Below, piece after piece: positions 1 through 7,588 of a DNA stretch of 46,186 nucleotides. The notes beneath the pieces were generated by a model. It did no database searches and was not told the origin of the DNA. It was given only the letters and a program-made list of their open reading frames with translations. Position 1 is the stretch's first letter. Each line of letters begins with the position of its first letter. Origin of the DNA: a virus; IMG/VR virus record IMGVR_UViG_3300043313_000661, positions 1-46,186 of that record. One strand, given 5' to 3'. The translations under genes were made by a program, and so were the position numbers.

Positions 1-69
1 AGAACTACTCCAAGAGTTCACTGCCCGGCACGCCGCAGTGGTTTCAGGAGCAGGCCCGGCTGCTGACGA
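1..69. repeat. 69-bp terminal direct repeat (left copy)
   Basis: These 69 bases are identical to 46118-46186. The gene cut by the right end continues in the same reading frame here, so the repeat is an overlap from a circular assembly. It could also be part of a real terminal redundancy; the sequence alone cannot tell which. Confidence 0.95.
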
Positions 70-431
70 CGACCCCTGGCGCCGCCCCGACGCAGATGGC
101 GACAAACTCCGCGACAAATGTCGCGTCACCTGCCGGGGTCACGTCCAGCACCGGTCAGGACACCGGCATCACGCCGCTGCCGTCCGGCCCGGCCGTCACG
201 CCGGACCCGTTCGCGGCCGTCGCTGCGGCGCTCGAGCAGAAGAAGACTGCTCAAGCGACACAACTGGCCCAGGCGGCGGCACAGCCGATACAACCACCGC
301 AGGCACCGCCGCCGGCGCCCGAGCCGAACCAGCCGATGGCGCCGCCGGTCGACTACGCGAGCATGATCCTGCCGCGCCTGCGCCGAGGGCTCCTCGGCGG
401 CATGGACAACGGCCTCTTGGGAGTTGGCTGA
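1..431 (+). CDS. C-terminal part of virion lysin (SLT + M15 peptidase), wraps from right end
   Basis: This is the 3' part of the gene that begins at 45424; the frame entering at position 3 is the frame that leaves the right end. It encodes the tail of a roughly 374-residue protein: after the catalytic domains come about 140 residues rich in Pro, Ala and Gln, with no recognisable domain, ending in MDNGLLGVG. An internal ATG at 96 is open but is not needed once the ends are joined. The stop overlaps the ATG of the next gene (TGATG), which suggests translational coupling. Confidence 0.85.
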   Translation, partial: NYSKSSLPGTPQWFQEQARLLTTTPGAAPTQMATNSATNVASPAGVTSSTGQDTGITPLPSGPAVTPDPFAAVAAALEQKKTAQATQLAQAAAQPIQPPQAPPPAPEPNQPMAPPVDYASMILPRLRRGLLGGMDNGLLGVG

Positions 432-1084
432 TGGACCCGTTCGATTGGCGCCGCTTCGCGCCTCCGGCGCTACCCCCGCCGCTGCCGCCGGAGCTGATGC
501 CACAGCAGGGCCCGCCGTTGGCGATGGCGCAGATGAACCAGACGCCGCCCGGTGGCGTGCCCTCGATCTCGACCTTCCACGGCATCCCGCAGGCTCAGCC
601 GATCGGTTCGCCGGGGGCGTCTCCGATCTTGCCCCCGGCCGTGATGCCGAACAACAAGCCGAGCGTCGGGCCCGGCGTGGCGACCCCGGCCGTGACGGGG
701 ACCGAGACGACGCCGATCAGGCCCGGCACCGAGTTCGCGCCGCAGCCGAACACGCATGTGCTCGCCGTGCCGGGCGCGCCCGCAGGCTCACCCGCAGGCA
801 CGCCGGCGCCCGATGGCTGGATGGAGAAGCTGAAGAAGCTCTCGGCCTCGCCGGGCTTCGGGAAGATGGTCGGCGCCATGGGCGGCGGCACGGCGGCGCC
901 GGATGGGGGGCCTATCACCAAGGCGCCGACCGGCAACCGGCAGCAGGAGAACCGGCCGAGCATCGGGGCGGCGCAGCAGATGATAGATAAGCTGATGGCC
1001 GAGAGCCCTAGTCTGATACCAAAGAAGCGCCCGAAGCGGCATGGTGACCGCTACAACTGGGAACAGCTTGGAGGAGGAAGTTGA
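431..1084 (+). CDS. Pro/Gly-rich structural-operon protein
   Basis: A 217-residue protein of unknown function. The first 130 residues are low-complexity and rich in Pro, Ala and Gly, so probably disordered. A short, more ordered region follows (WMEKLKKLSAS, GFGKMVGAMGGGTAAPDGGP) and then a basic tail (IPKKRPKRHGD). The ATG at 431 is chosen because it overlaps the upstream stop; the longer frame back to 38 would run over the lysin gene. The KMVGAM..GTAAP..GPI segment resembles the product of 1761-2144 (KIAGAMKGTPAPEAGPI), so the two look like paralogs on either side of a secreted-protein gene. A minor virion or assembly role is inferred from position. Confidence 0.7.
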   Translation: MDPFDWRRFAPPALPPPLPPELMPQQGPPLAMAQMNQTPPGGVPSISTFHGIPQAQPIGSPGASPILPPAVMPNNKPSVGPGVATPAVTGTETTPIRPGTEFAPQPNTHVLAVPGAPAGSPAGTPAPDGWMEKLKKLSASPGFGKMVGAMGGGTAAPDGGPITKAPTGNRQQENRPSIGAAQQMIDKLMAESPSLIPKKRPKRHGDRYNWEQLGGGS

Positions 1085-1761
1085 TGAGGAAGCTGCTGCT
1101 CGCCGTCGTCGCCATTCTGGTGACGGCTCCCGCCTTCGCACAGGGGCTGGGCAACGGCCCAAACCCGCCGGGGCGGCGCTGCGGGCAGAACCCCGCCAAC
1201 TGCGTCCGACCGCCGGTGGTGGTCCCTGGGCCGACTGTCATCACGCCGCCCGGCTACCAGTTCTACAACAACGTGGCGGCAGTCCAGAACCGCAACTACC
1301 TCGCCAACCTCCAGGCGCAACAGCAGCTCCAGGCACAGCAGCAATCACTGACGAACACGTCCAGTTCTTCCGCCTCGGCCAATGCTACTGGTGGCAACGC
1401 CATCTCGTCTGCACAGGGTGGACAGGGTGGTAGCGTCTACGCCCCGCGCGGTTACCGCATCCCCGTGGCGTCGGCCTTCGCCTACGGGCAGGCGAACAAT
1501 CCGTGCGGACAGGTCACCTCGGCCGGCCTGCAGCTCGTCATGGTCGGAGCGTCGATCGGCATCCCGAGCGAGGCCACGCACTGCACCACGAGGGTGAACG
1601 CGGCCATGCTCGAGAACCTCCGAGGAGCAGGCGCTGTCTACTTCGCGCTCCGTGACGAGGTCGCCCGTGACGCCCTCGCCGCCGTCGGTGTGGTCAGCGT
1701 GCAGCGCGGTCCGGACGGGCGCGTCTGGGTGGGTGAGGGCAACTATCGCAGGAGACGCTGA
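1084..1761 (+). CDS. Secreted protein with signal peptide
   Basis: A 225-residue protein with a clear Sec-type signal peptide: MRK, a hydrophobic run LLLAVVAILVTAP, and a likely AFA|Q cleavage near residue 20. The mature part has Cys residues near GRRCGQNPANC, NNPCGQ and ATHCTT, a Gln-rich stretch near residues 80-90 and a Ser/Asn-rich linker. Its C-terminal half (about 120-225) looks globular. GGAGG lies just upstream of the ATG at 1084, which overlaps the previous stop. An exported protein in the middle of virion genes is unusual; it could modify the host envelope, block superinfection or aid lysis. No family was recognised. Confidence 0.8.
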   Translation: MRKLLLAVVAILVTAPAFAQGLGNGPNPPGRRCGQNPANCVRPPVVVPGPTVITPPGYQFYNNVAAVQNRNYLANLQAQQQLQAQQQSLTNTSSSSASANATGGNAISSAQGGQGGSVYAPRGYRIPVASAFAYGQANNPCGQVTSAGLQLVMVGASIGIPSEATHCTTRVNAAMLENLRGAGAVYFALRDEVARDALAAVGVVSVQRGPDGRVWVGEGNYRRRR

Positions 1762-2144
1762 TGGGCTTGCTCGATAAGATGCGCATGCCGATGCCGCCTC
1801 CTCGGCCCATCGGTCTGGGCGCCCCGCCGCCTCCCTCCAGGCCTCCAGGGCTCGGTGAGGCGCCCAGTATGGCGCCGGATCTGGGCGGCATGACCGACAG
1901 CGACTTCGCAGCGCCAGGAGGGATGCCCGCCGGAATGGGGGCAGGGCTGTCGAAGATCGCCGGGGCGATGAAGGGCACGCCGGCGCCGGAGGCCGGGCCC
2001 ATCAACTACCCGCAAGCGCAGCCGTCTTCGATCGGGCCCGACGCCGAGCACGATCAGCAGCGCATCATGAGCCAGTCGAAGCCCATCCTCGAGGGGCTCC
2101 TCGCTGACCCGAACTTCGTCTCGCCGCGGACGCGTCGGCTGTGA
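1761..2144 (+). CDS. Small Pro/Gly-rich structural-operon protein
   Basis: A 127-residue protein starting at the ATG that overlaps the preceding TGA. The N-terminus is Pro/Met-rich (MPMPPPRPIGLGAPPPPS). The middle GLSKIAGAMKGTPAPEAGPI resembles a segment of the protein from 431-1084, and the C-terminus ILEGLLADPNFVSPRTRRL is helical and basic. No domain is recognised. The gene belongs to the block that feeds into the two large proteins downstream and is probably a minor virion component. Confidence 0.7.
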   Translation: MGLLDKMRMPMPPPRPIGLGAPPPPSRPPGLGEAPSMAPDLGGMTDSDFAAPGGMPAGMGAGLSKIAGAMKGTPAPEAGPINYPQAQPSSIGPDAEHDQQRIMSQSKPILEGLLADPNFVSPRTRRL

Positions 2145-2428
2145 GCGAGATCAACGAGCTGCGCCAGCTGGCGCAGACGATCGAAAGCGCTGTGCGGCAG
2201 TCGAGCGTGGGCGGTATGGTGCGCGATCAGGTCCGCGCCCTGGTCGACTACATCACGCTGATCGCGCGCGTGCGGGAGCTGGAAGCCCATGGCCATGATC
2301 GGGGAGGAGCTGCTGTCGATCCTCGGCCTGATGCCGGTGCGGGATCGAGCGGGGATCCCCCGCTCGACCATGGCCGAGGAGGCGAAGAAGTCGTCCGCCG
2401 CCGCCGCTTCGGGCGGCGGGGAGCATGA
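2141..2428 (+). CDS. Small helical protein, 3' end overlaps next gene
   Basis: The GTG start at 2141 overlaps the previous stop. About the first 50 residues read as a genuine helical protein (MSEINELRQLAQTIE, VRALVDYITLIARVRELEAH). After that the frame runs inside the start of the gene at 2289 and becomes Gly/Arg-rich. A real overlap of about 140 bases is possible. Alternatively the downstream gene starts later than 2289. Function unknown. Confidence 0.5.
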   Translation: MSEINELRQLAQTIESAVRQSSVGGMVRDQVRALVDYITLIARVRELEAHGHDRGGAAVDPRPDAGAGSSGDPPLDHGRGGEEVVRRRRFGRRGA

Positions 2429-4472
2429 CGCTCAGCAGGTGATGCGTGGGGGCCCCGCCCCCATGGCTCCCCCACCGGTCGCGCTGCCGCCCATGGGCGG
2501 TCCTGGCGGGCCTCCGCAGGGTGATATCCAGCTCCCGCCCGGCGTCCCGACCGAGTACGCCTCCGGCAAGAAGGCGCTCGGCAATGCGCCCATCAGCACC
2601 GCACCGCCCCCGCCGAGCGAGCGCGTCGTAGCGGCCGGTCCTGCAGCTGCGCCGGGTCCGGCCGTCGCCAGCCGCGCCTCCGACATCGCCCTCGAGGTGC
2701 TCGAGCGGCAGCAGCAGCAGGCGAAGATGCAGCATACGCTGTCGGCGCTGGGCCTGATCGCCAACAGCATCTTCAACCGCAATCCGAACTCGCAGGGCGC
2801 GACGCGCCAAGCGCTCGCGGCCGGGCTCAGCGACGGCAAGGCCGGCGGCCTGAGCGTCTCCGACATCAAGACCCTCGCGGACATGCGCGAGAAGGAGGAC
2901 ACCTCCGCGCGGGCGGCCGCCAACCGCGAACAGGTCAAGCAGCACCTGATGACCGTCAACGGCTTCAGCGCTCAGCAGGCCGACGCCATCATCGCTACCG
3001 AGCAGGCCGGGAAGTACATGGACCCGGATAATATCAAGAAGCGCGACCTCGACACCCGGCTCGCCGCCAGCCGCGCGGCCATGCTGCCGAAGGTCGAGCA
3101 GTGGGCGAAGGAGATGAAGACCTCTCCCGAGATCGTTCGGGATCTGATCGAGCAGGGCAAGATCACCGAGGAGATGTCGCCGTCGAAGCGGGCGTCGGTC
3201 CTCGACACCGAGTCGCAGACGCGGGCGCGCGAGCAGAAAACCGGGATCGAGGGGGCCGACTACGGCGACCGCAACGCCGCCAGGACCGCTCCCGACGCGA
3301 TGGCGGCGCGCCTCTCGGCTCGTCTCGGCCGCAAGGTCAGCCCCGACGAGGTGCGCGATGCGGCCGCGACCGAGGAGACGTGGAAGACCCTGATCACCCA
3401 GAGCACGCAGGGCGGGCAGTCGGAGATTGGCGCTCGAGAGGCGACGACGGCCAAGACGCGGCAGGATACCAAGCTCACTGCTGCCGACTATCAGGACTAC
3501 CTCGACGACAAGGGCGACGTGGACGGCTTCTCCCGGCGCTACGGCATCGACCACGCCGCCGCGGTGCGGGCGCTCGCCAGCCCTGAGTCGCGCAAGAAGT
3601 ACCTCACGGATCGCTCCGGCTCGACGACGACGTCCCAGCAGGACTACGACCGCGATCTCTCCGCGGCCCAGGCGCAAGGGCCGGCGGCAGAGGCGGCGTT
3701 CAAGGCCCGGTTCCCGACCATCGCGGACTACGCGAACACCAAAGCCAAGACCGGGCCCAGCGTCGCGGAGCAGCTCCACGTCGACACAGCGAAGGAGTTC
3801 CGCAAGGACTATCAGGAGAAGCTCAAGCCCAAGGCCGAGGCGGCCAAGCAGGCCATCGAAGGCCAGGGCATGATCATCGGAGACATGTACAGCAAGAACC
3901 TCGGATCTGGCGGCAAGCTCGCAAAGCCCCTGCTTGAAGTGCGCAAGACCATCGCCAGGACGCTCGGCCTCGACATCAGCGAAAAGGACATCAACACCGA
4001 GGCCTTCTTCGGCACGCTCGGCCGCAACATCCTGGCGCGCGAGGGCACCATGAAGGGTGCGCTCTCGAATGCCGACATGGAGTTCCTGCACTCCATGAAC
4101 GGCTCGATGGAGACGAGCCCACAGGCAATCGCGAGACTGCAGCACATCGAGGAGAAGCTGCACCGCTTCGACATCGATGCCTACCGCGAGCGGCACGAGC
4201 GCGACCAAAACGACCCCAACATCCACCCCGACATCAAGACCAACCTGAGGACGTTCACGCCGGTCGAGCAGCCCAAGCCGACGAAGATCACCGACGACAA
4301 GGTGAAGGAGAAGCCCAAGGAGAGGGGCAAGCTCTCCGGTATCGATGAGGTGAAGCAGGCAATCGCTAACGACCTGACCGAAAGCAAAGCAATTCGCGAT
4401 CGGTTCGATCGTGAGTATGGCCGAGGTATGTTCAAGCACTACGTCACCGAGCTGCGAGGAGCTGCGAAATGA
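2289..4472 (+). CDS. Large putative internal virion / ejection protein
   Basis: A 727-residue protein, mostly charged and helical. The first 130 residues are Pro/Ala-rich. Then come long helical stretches (ALEVLERQQQQAKMQ, LSVSDIKTLADMREKEDT) and many Lys/Glu/Ala segments, ending FKHYVTELRGAAK. No enzyme motif was found. Size, composition, and position next to another large protein and a virion lysin fit the internal/ejection proteins of short-tailed phages, but this is inferred from context. The ATG at 2289 has GGAAG close upstream; ATGs at 2295 and 2370 are alternatives. The stop overlaps the next ATG. Confidence 0.7.
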   Translation: MAMIGEELLSILGLMPVRDRAGIPRSTMAEEAKKSSAAAASGGGEHDAQQVMRGGPAPMAPPPVALPPMGGPGGPPQGDIQLPPGVPTEYASGKKALGNAPISTAPPPPSERVVAAGPAAAPGPAVASRASDIALEVLERQQQQAKMQHTLSALGLIANSIFNRNPNSQGATRQALAAGLSDGKAGGLSVSDIKTLADMREKEDTSARAAANREQVKQHLMTVNGFSAQQADAIIATEQAGKYMDPDNIKKRDLDTRLAASRAAMLPKVEQWAKEMKTSPEIVRDLIEQGKITEEMSPSKRASVLDTESQTRAREQKTGIEGADYGDRNAARTAPDAMAARLSARLGRKVSPDEVRDAAATEETWKTLITQSTQGGQSEIGAREATTAKTRQDTKLTAADYQDYLDDKGDVDGFSRRYGIDHAAAVRALASPESRKKYLTDRSGSTTTSQQDYDRDLSAAQAQGPAAEAAFKARFPTIADYANTKAKTGPSVAEQLHVDTAKEFRKDYQEKLKPKAEAAKQAIEGQGMIIGDMYSKNLGSGGKLAKPLLEVRKTIARTLGLDISEKDINTEAFFGTLGRNILAREGTMKGALSNADMEFLHSMNGSMETSPQAIARLQHIEEKLHRFDIDAYRERHERDQNDPNIHPDIKTNLRTFTPVEQPKPTKITDDKVKEKPKERGKLSGIDEVKQAIANDLTESKAIRDRFDREYGRGMFKHYVTELRGAAK

Positions 4473-6073
4473 GCGGCGGGGTAAAGAAGCTTACGGAGGA
4501 AGAACTCCTCGCCCAGATGAGCAGTGGGAGTGATGGCGCTGCGGCCAACGCGGAGCGCGCGCCCGAGCGCAGCCCGTGGAGCACTGGTTTCCAGAACTTC
4601 CTGTCGACCGCCTCGGCCGGCGGCTCCGACTATCTCGACCTCCTCGCCCGACGCCACATCAAGGGTGAGGCAGTCCCCGGCGGCGTCGACGAGATCCGCG
4701 CGGGCTACAAGAAGGACGCCGAGGACAGCCCCTGGGCGGCCAAGGGCGGCCAGATCGGCGGCGCCGTCGCCCAGGCCCTCCCGGTTGGTCGCATCATGCA
4801 GGGGGCGGGGATGCTCTCCAAGGCTCCCGGCATTGTGGGCGGGCTTCTGTCCGGTGGCGCTCTCGGTACCGGCGTCGGGGTCGTCAACGAGGGTGCTCGC
4901 CAGCTCGATCGTCTCGGCTCCGAGGAGAGCGCGGCGAAGGAGTGGAAGCCCCAGGAGTCAATCTTCAACGTCGCCAAGGAAGGCGCGATGGGCGCAGTCG
5001 GTGGCGGCGCGGCCGGGGCCGTTGGCAACCTGTGGGGCAGGGGCGCCGGCATGGTCGCCAACCTCTCGCCCAAGCCCCTGCCCGAGCGCGTCATCCAGGG
5101 AGCTGTCAGTGCTGCCGATGACGCCGCCAAGCTCGGCTATTCGGGCCCGACAGGCCTCGCCGCGCACGAGGCCCTGCGAGCCATCAAGGATCCGGCGATC
5201 GCCCGCGAGGCCGCCGATACAGCGGCCGCTGTCGCCGGTCGCGCCAACCGCGCGAGCGTGCGCTACAGCAGCGGGAAGCTGCCGCGTGAGGAGTTCCTCG
5301 AGGGGGCTCGCGCAGGCGTCCGCACCGGGGCCGGGCAGGCGTCCGACGACGCGGCGAGCGCCGCAACCAAAGCGGCCAAGGCCGCCGACGAGGCGGCCGC
5401 GGCCCGCGATGCCTTCAAGATCCCGCGCGACCAGACACTCACCTCCGGCGCGCACCGGACGGTCACCGGCGACCCGGCGACGAGGGCCCTGCGGGACCGG
5501 GTGCTGGCGGAAGAGCGGCAGCTGTTTCAGGAGCAGCTCAGGAGGCAGGGCTTCCAGGGTCCGTCAGTCGGCCGAGCAGCAACGGCCCAGGTACCGGCCC
5601 GCAGTACCGGCACCCTGGCCGACATCCTCGAGCAGGCAAAGAACGACCCTGCCATCCTGGCGACGGCGCAGAAGGCTTTGAAGCAGCAGTTCCCGGTCTA
5701 TGGGGCGGCCGACGATGCGGCTGCCGCGGCGACCAGGGCGACTACGCAGGCCGGCGAGCGACAGGCGACCGTGGCGGGGCTCGACGCGCTCAAGCCGGCT
5801 CTCGGCCGGCAGAACGCGCTGAAGATGCCGGAAGGGCTGCCTGAGGCCGGGCCACTCGCCGGCTTCAGCCCTAAGCGTATGATGATCGAGGCCGGCAAGG
5901 CCGTAAAAGGCTTCGTGGACGATCACGCCATCGGGGAGGCTGCGAAGCGCAGCTTCGACGATCCCCTCGAGCAGTACCTGCGCAGGATCGGCCATCGCAT
6001 GCCGGTCCAACAGCACGGCGAGCTGCCGGCCTATCTGCTGACAACCGGTCTGCTTGGTGAGCAGTTCCGATAG
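4469..6073 (+). CDS. Large Ala/Gly-rich putative ejection (pore) protein
   Basis: A 534-residue protein overlapping the previous gene by 4 bases (ATGA). Residues about 85-145 and 165-195 contain Gly/Ala-rich weakly hydrophobic segments (GGQIGGAVAQALPVG, GIVGGLLSGGALGTGVGVV, GAMGAVGGGAAGAVGNLWG) of the kind seen in membrane-inserting ejection proteins. The rest is Ala-rich and helical, with stretches such as ASDDAASAATKAAKAADEAA. It is the last gene of the rightward late block and meets the leftward block at 6073/6074. A DNA-ejection role is inferred from context. Confidence 0.65.
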   Translation: MSGGVKKLTEEELLAQMSSGSDGAAANAERAPERSPWSTGFQNFLSTASAGGSDYLDLLARRHIKGEAVPGGVDEIRAGYKKDAEDSPWAAKGGQIGGAVAQALPVGRIMQGAGMLSKAPGIVGGLLSGGALGTGVGVVNEGARQLDRLGSEESAAKEWKPQESIFNVAKEGAMGAVGGGAAGAVGNLWGRGAGMVANLSPKPLPERVIQGAVSAADDAAKLGYSGPTGLAAHEALRAIKDPAIAREAADTAAAVAGRANRASVRYSSGKLPREEFLEGARAGVRTGAGQASDDAASAATKAAKAADEAAAARDAFKIPRDQTLTSGAHRTVTGDPATRALRDRVLAEERQLFQEQLRRQGFQGPSVGRAATAQVPARSTGTLADILEQAKNDPAILATAQKALKQQFPVYGAADDAAAAATRATTQAGERQATVAGLDALKPALGRQNALKMPEGLPEAGPLAGFSPKRMMIEAGKAVKGFVDDHAIGEAAKRSFDDPLEQYLRRIGHRMPVQQHGELPAYLLTTGLLGEQFR

Positions 6074-6211
6074 TCACGCCAGCCATGCGAGGAGTGCGTA
6101 GAGCACGAAGTAGCCGACGACCCAGAGCAGACCTATGTAGCCGGCCCGCTTTTCCTCGAGCGTGCGCTCGGGGTAGTAGTTGCGAAAGGTGGTTAATAGC
6201 GCCGCTAACAT
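6074..6211 (-). CDS. Small single-pass membrane protein (45 aa)
   Basis: Reading leftward from the ATG at 6211, the frame encodes 45 residues: a charged N-terminal half (TFRNYYPERTLEEKRAGY) and one hydrophobic helix (IGLLWVVGYFVLYALLAWLA). AGGAG lies 8 bases before the ATG and a stem-loop precedes it, the same leader layout as the early rightward genes. It is the last gene of the leftward block, abutting the stop of the convergent ejection-protein gene. A holin or membrane-active early protein is possible, but one helix and no lysis neighbour leave this open. Confidence 0.7.
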   Translation of the reverse strand: MLAALLTTFRNYYPERTLEEKRAGYIGLLWVVGYFVLYALLAWLA

Positions 6212-6270
6212 GTGGTATCTCCTCGGTCAGATCGTGACCGTGAGCAGCACTTATCATTATTGGTGATAAC
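6212..6270 (-). promoter_or_regulatory. Leader hairpin and TTATCA/TGATAA palindrome
   Basis: On the minus strand a stem-loop CGGTCA-CGATC-TGACCG (6240 down to 6224) sits directly before AGGAG of the 45-residue gene. It closely matches the leader hairpins at 23158-23176 and 24040-24057. Upstream lies an inverted repeat TTATCA-N7-TGATAA (6251-6269), an operator candidate. A -10-like GATAAG and a -35-like TTGCAT (15-bp gap) are present but weak, so the promoter itself is uncertain. Confidence 0.5.
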
Positions 6271-6537
6271 ATGCAAGGGCGCAGCCTCCGCAGCTATCGT
6301 AAGTGCCTCGACCCCCGCTGGGTCGAGCGCCAGCTGCTGCGCCGCCCTCGCCGGCTGCGGCCCCCTCCTGGCTGGAACGAGGTCCGCGAGGAGCAGGAGA
6401 ACGCCGTCATCCAGGCGGGCTGCATCAACCGCATGGAGGTCTTCGATCAGGCCCCTAAGCGGGTGCGGGATCGCGCGAACGCAAATGGCGAGCAGGTGAT
6501 CGAGAACTGGTGGGAAGACCGGCACTTTCGGTGGTGA
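6271..6537 (+). CDS. Small basic protein convergent with methyltransferase gene
   Basis: An 88-residue frame on the plus strand, with an Arg-rich first third (RSLRSYRKCLDPRWVERQLL) and an acidic/amphipathic remainder ending IENWWEDRHFRW. The composition looks protein-like rather than like a shadow. It overlaps the 3' end of the convergent gene at 6455 by 83 bases and has only a weak ribosome binding site (GGTGAT). It would be an isolated plus-strand gene within the leftward block, with the palindrome at 6251-6269 just upstream. It may be expressed from there or not at all. Confidence 0.4.
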   Translation: MQGRSLRSYRKCLDPRWVERQLLRRPRRLRPPPGWNEVREEQENAVIQAGCINRMEVFDQAPKRVRDRANANGEQVIENWWEDRHFRW

Positions 6538-7036
6538 GGCGAGGATGCAAACGCGGCTGACCGGGATAGCTCTGGAAGCGGTACCAAGCAAAGTTCTCCT
6601 TCCCGTAGTGCGGCGAGTCGGGGATGATCTTGAGCCGCCCCACAACGACGATGTGCGAGCAGAACTCGAGGTGCGGCACCGCCTGCTTTGTAGCTGCCCA
6701 GTCCCACTCGAGGAGAAGCCATGTCGGCTTCTGCTTGCGGAAATGCTCGATGAGCGCGTGCATCAGCTTCCGCTCGTAAGGGGGGTTCGTGATGATGGCC
6801 TCCCCCTCAAACTCACGTTGCTCGAGCGCGTCCTCGCCGTGTGCGATGTCGCTAGCCGACGCGCACTGCAGACCGTGCAGCTGAAGGTGCCGCGCGAGAG
6901 CACCGTCACCCGCACAGGGCTCCGCAAACGTTTCAATGCCGTGGCGCTTGAGGTGTGGGATGAGCGGGAGCACCGCCTCGTAGGGCGTCGGGTAGTAGTC
7001 GCGCTCAATCCGCTCGAAATTGCTACGCTTACCCAT
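6455..7036 (-). CDS. SAM-dependent DNA methyltransferase-like protein
   Basis: A 193-residue protein. An N-terminal DYYPTPYEAVLPLIPHL segment is typical of phage N6-adenine methyltransferase-like proteins. The SAM-binding motif I is FAEPCAGDGAL (residues 37-47) and the catalytic motif IV is NPPY (84-87). No target-recognition domain is apparent and no restriction partner is nearby, so it looks like an orphan methyltransferase that could protect phage DNA from host restriction or alter regulation. GAGGG precedes the ATG at 7036. The last 40 residues overlap the convergent frame at 6271-6537 and look less conserved in character. Confidence 0.8.
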   Translation of the reverse strand: MGKRSNFERIERDYYPTPYEAVLPLIPHLKRHGIETFAEPCAGDGALARHLQLHGLQCASASDIAHGEDALEQREFEGEAIITNPPYERKLMHALIEHFRKQKPTWLLLEWDWAATKQAVPHLEFCSHIVVVGRLKIIPDSPHYGKENFAWYRFQSYPGQPRLHPRLTTESAGLPTSSRSPARHLRSRDPAPA

Positions 7037-7322
7037 AAGGCCCTCTAGCTCTCTTCAGTTCTTCGATCGACATGGCGGGCGGGTTGCACAGCAGCGCCCC
7101 GAGCCTCTCGGCCATGCGAGGATGCAGGCGCAGGGCGAAGATCGGACCATCCCGGTCGTGCGCGTTGATGAGCTGAATGTCGAAGTGCGTGTTGGCGCAG
7201 TTCGGACAGAGGTAGGGGGTCATGAGCATCGACGTGTAGCCCGCGATCTCATCGTTCTCGAGGACCGGGATCTCGTTGATAGCGAAGACGCCATCGTCCT
7301 CAGCAGCGGGTGTCATTCTCAT
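7029..7322 (-). CDS. Hypothetical protein with one CPNC motif
   Basis: A 97-residue protein of unknown function. It has a single CPNC near residue 39 and a later Cys (LLCNPP), so a metal site is possible but incomplete. GGAGG sits 7 bases before the ATG at 7322, which overlaps the upstream stop (ATGA). The 3' end overlaps the methyltransferase start by 8 bases. It is part of the leftward replication operon. Confidence 0.7.
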   Translation of the reverse strand: MRMTPAAEDDGVFAINEIPVLENDEIAGYTSMLMTPYLCPNCANTHFDIQLINAHDRDGPIFALRLHPRMAERLGALLCNPPAMSIEELKRARGPYG

Positions 7323-7588
7323 GCCTTGCCCTCCACCTCCGGCTGGCCCTCGAACCGGGCGATCATCTCCTTCATCAGTACGACGATGTCGCCGCGGTCG
7401 GCGCCGTTGCTGATGTAGTTGCAGCGCCCTGCGCGATCCCCGAATGGGAACACCATCAGCACGAAGCCCGTCTCGCGGGCGGGGCCTTCAGCGTCACCGT
7501 TGAAGATCTCGTCGAGAGTCATGGCGAGAGCGTGCATCTTGGCGATGTAATCAGGTTCGATGGGTGCATCGCCCAGGGTGTGAGTCAT
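7319..7588 (-). CDS. Hypothetical protein in replication operon
   Basis: An 89-residue protein starting at the ATG at 7588, which overlaps the helicase stop and has GGAGG 4 bases upstream. Visible features are helical N- and C-termini and a central region GFVLMVFPFGDRAGRCNYISN. The FPFG...GRCNYISN pattern is common in small phage replication-region proteins, but I cannot assign a function. The longer frame back to 7786 would run inside the helicase gene and was rejected. Confidence 0.7.
   Translation of the reverse strand: MTHTLGDAPIEPDYIAKMHALAMTLDEIFNGDAEGPARETGFVLMVFPFGDRAGRCNYISNGADRGDIVVLMKEMIARFEGQPEVEGKA

Noticed and set aside
38-430. N-terminal extension of the gene at 431
   Set aside because: Lies over the lysin C-terminus in another frame and has no ribosome binding site; the 431 ATG is coupled to the upstream stop.
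2253-4439. 728-codon open frame on the minus strand
   Set aside because: It mirrors the real gene at 2289-4472 almost base for base and gives a Leu/Arg/Val-rich product with no motifs; this is a shadow caused by GC-rich codon bias.
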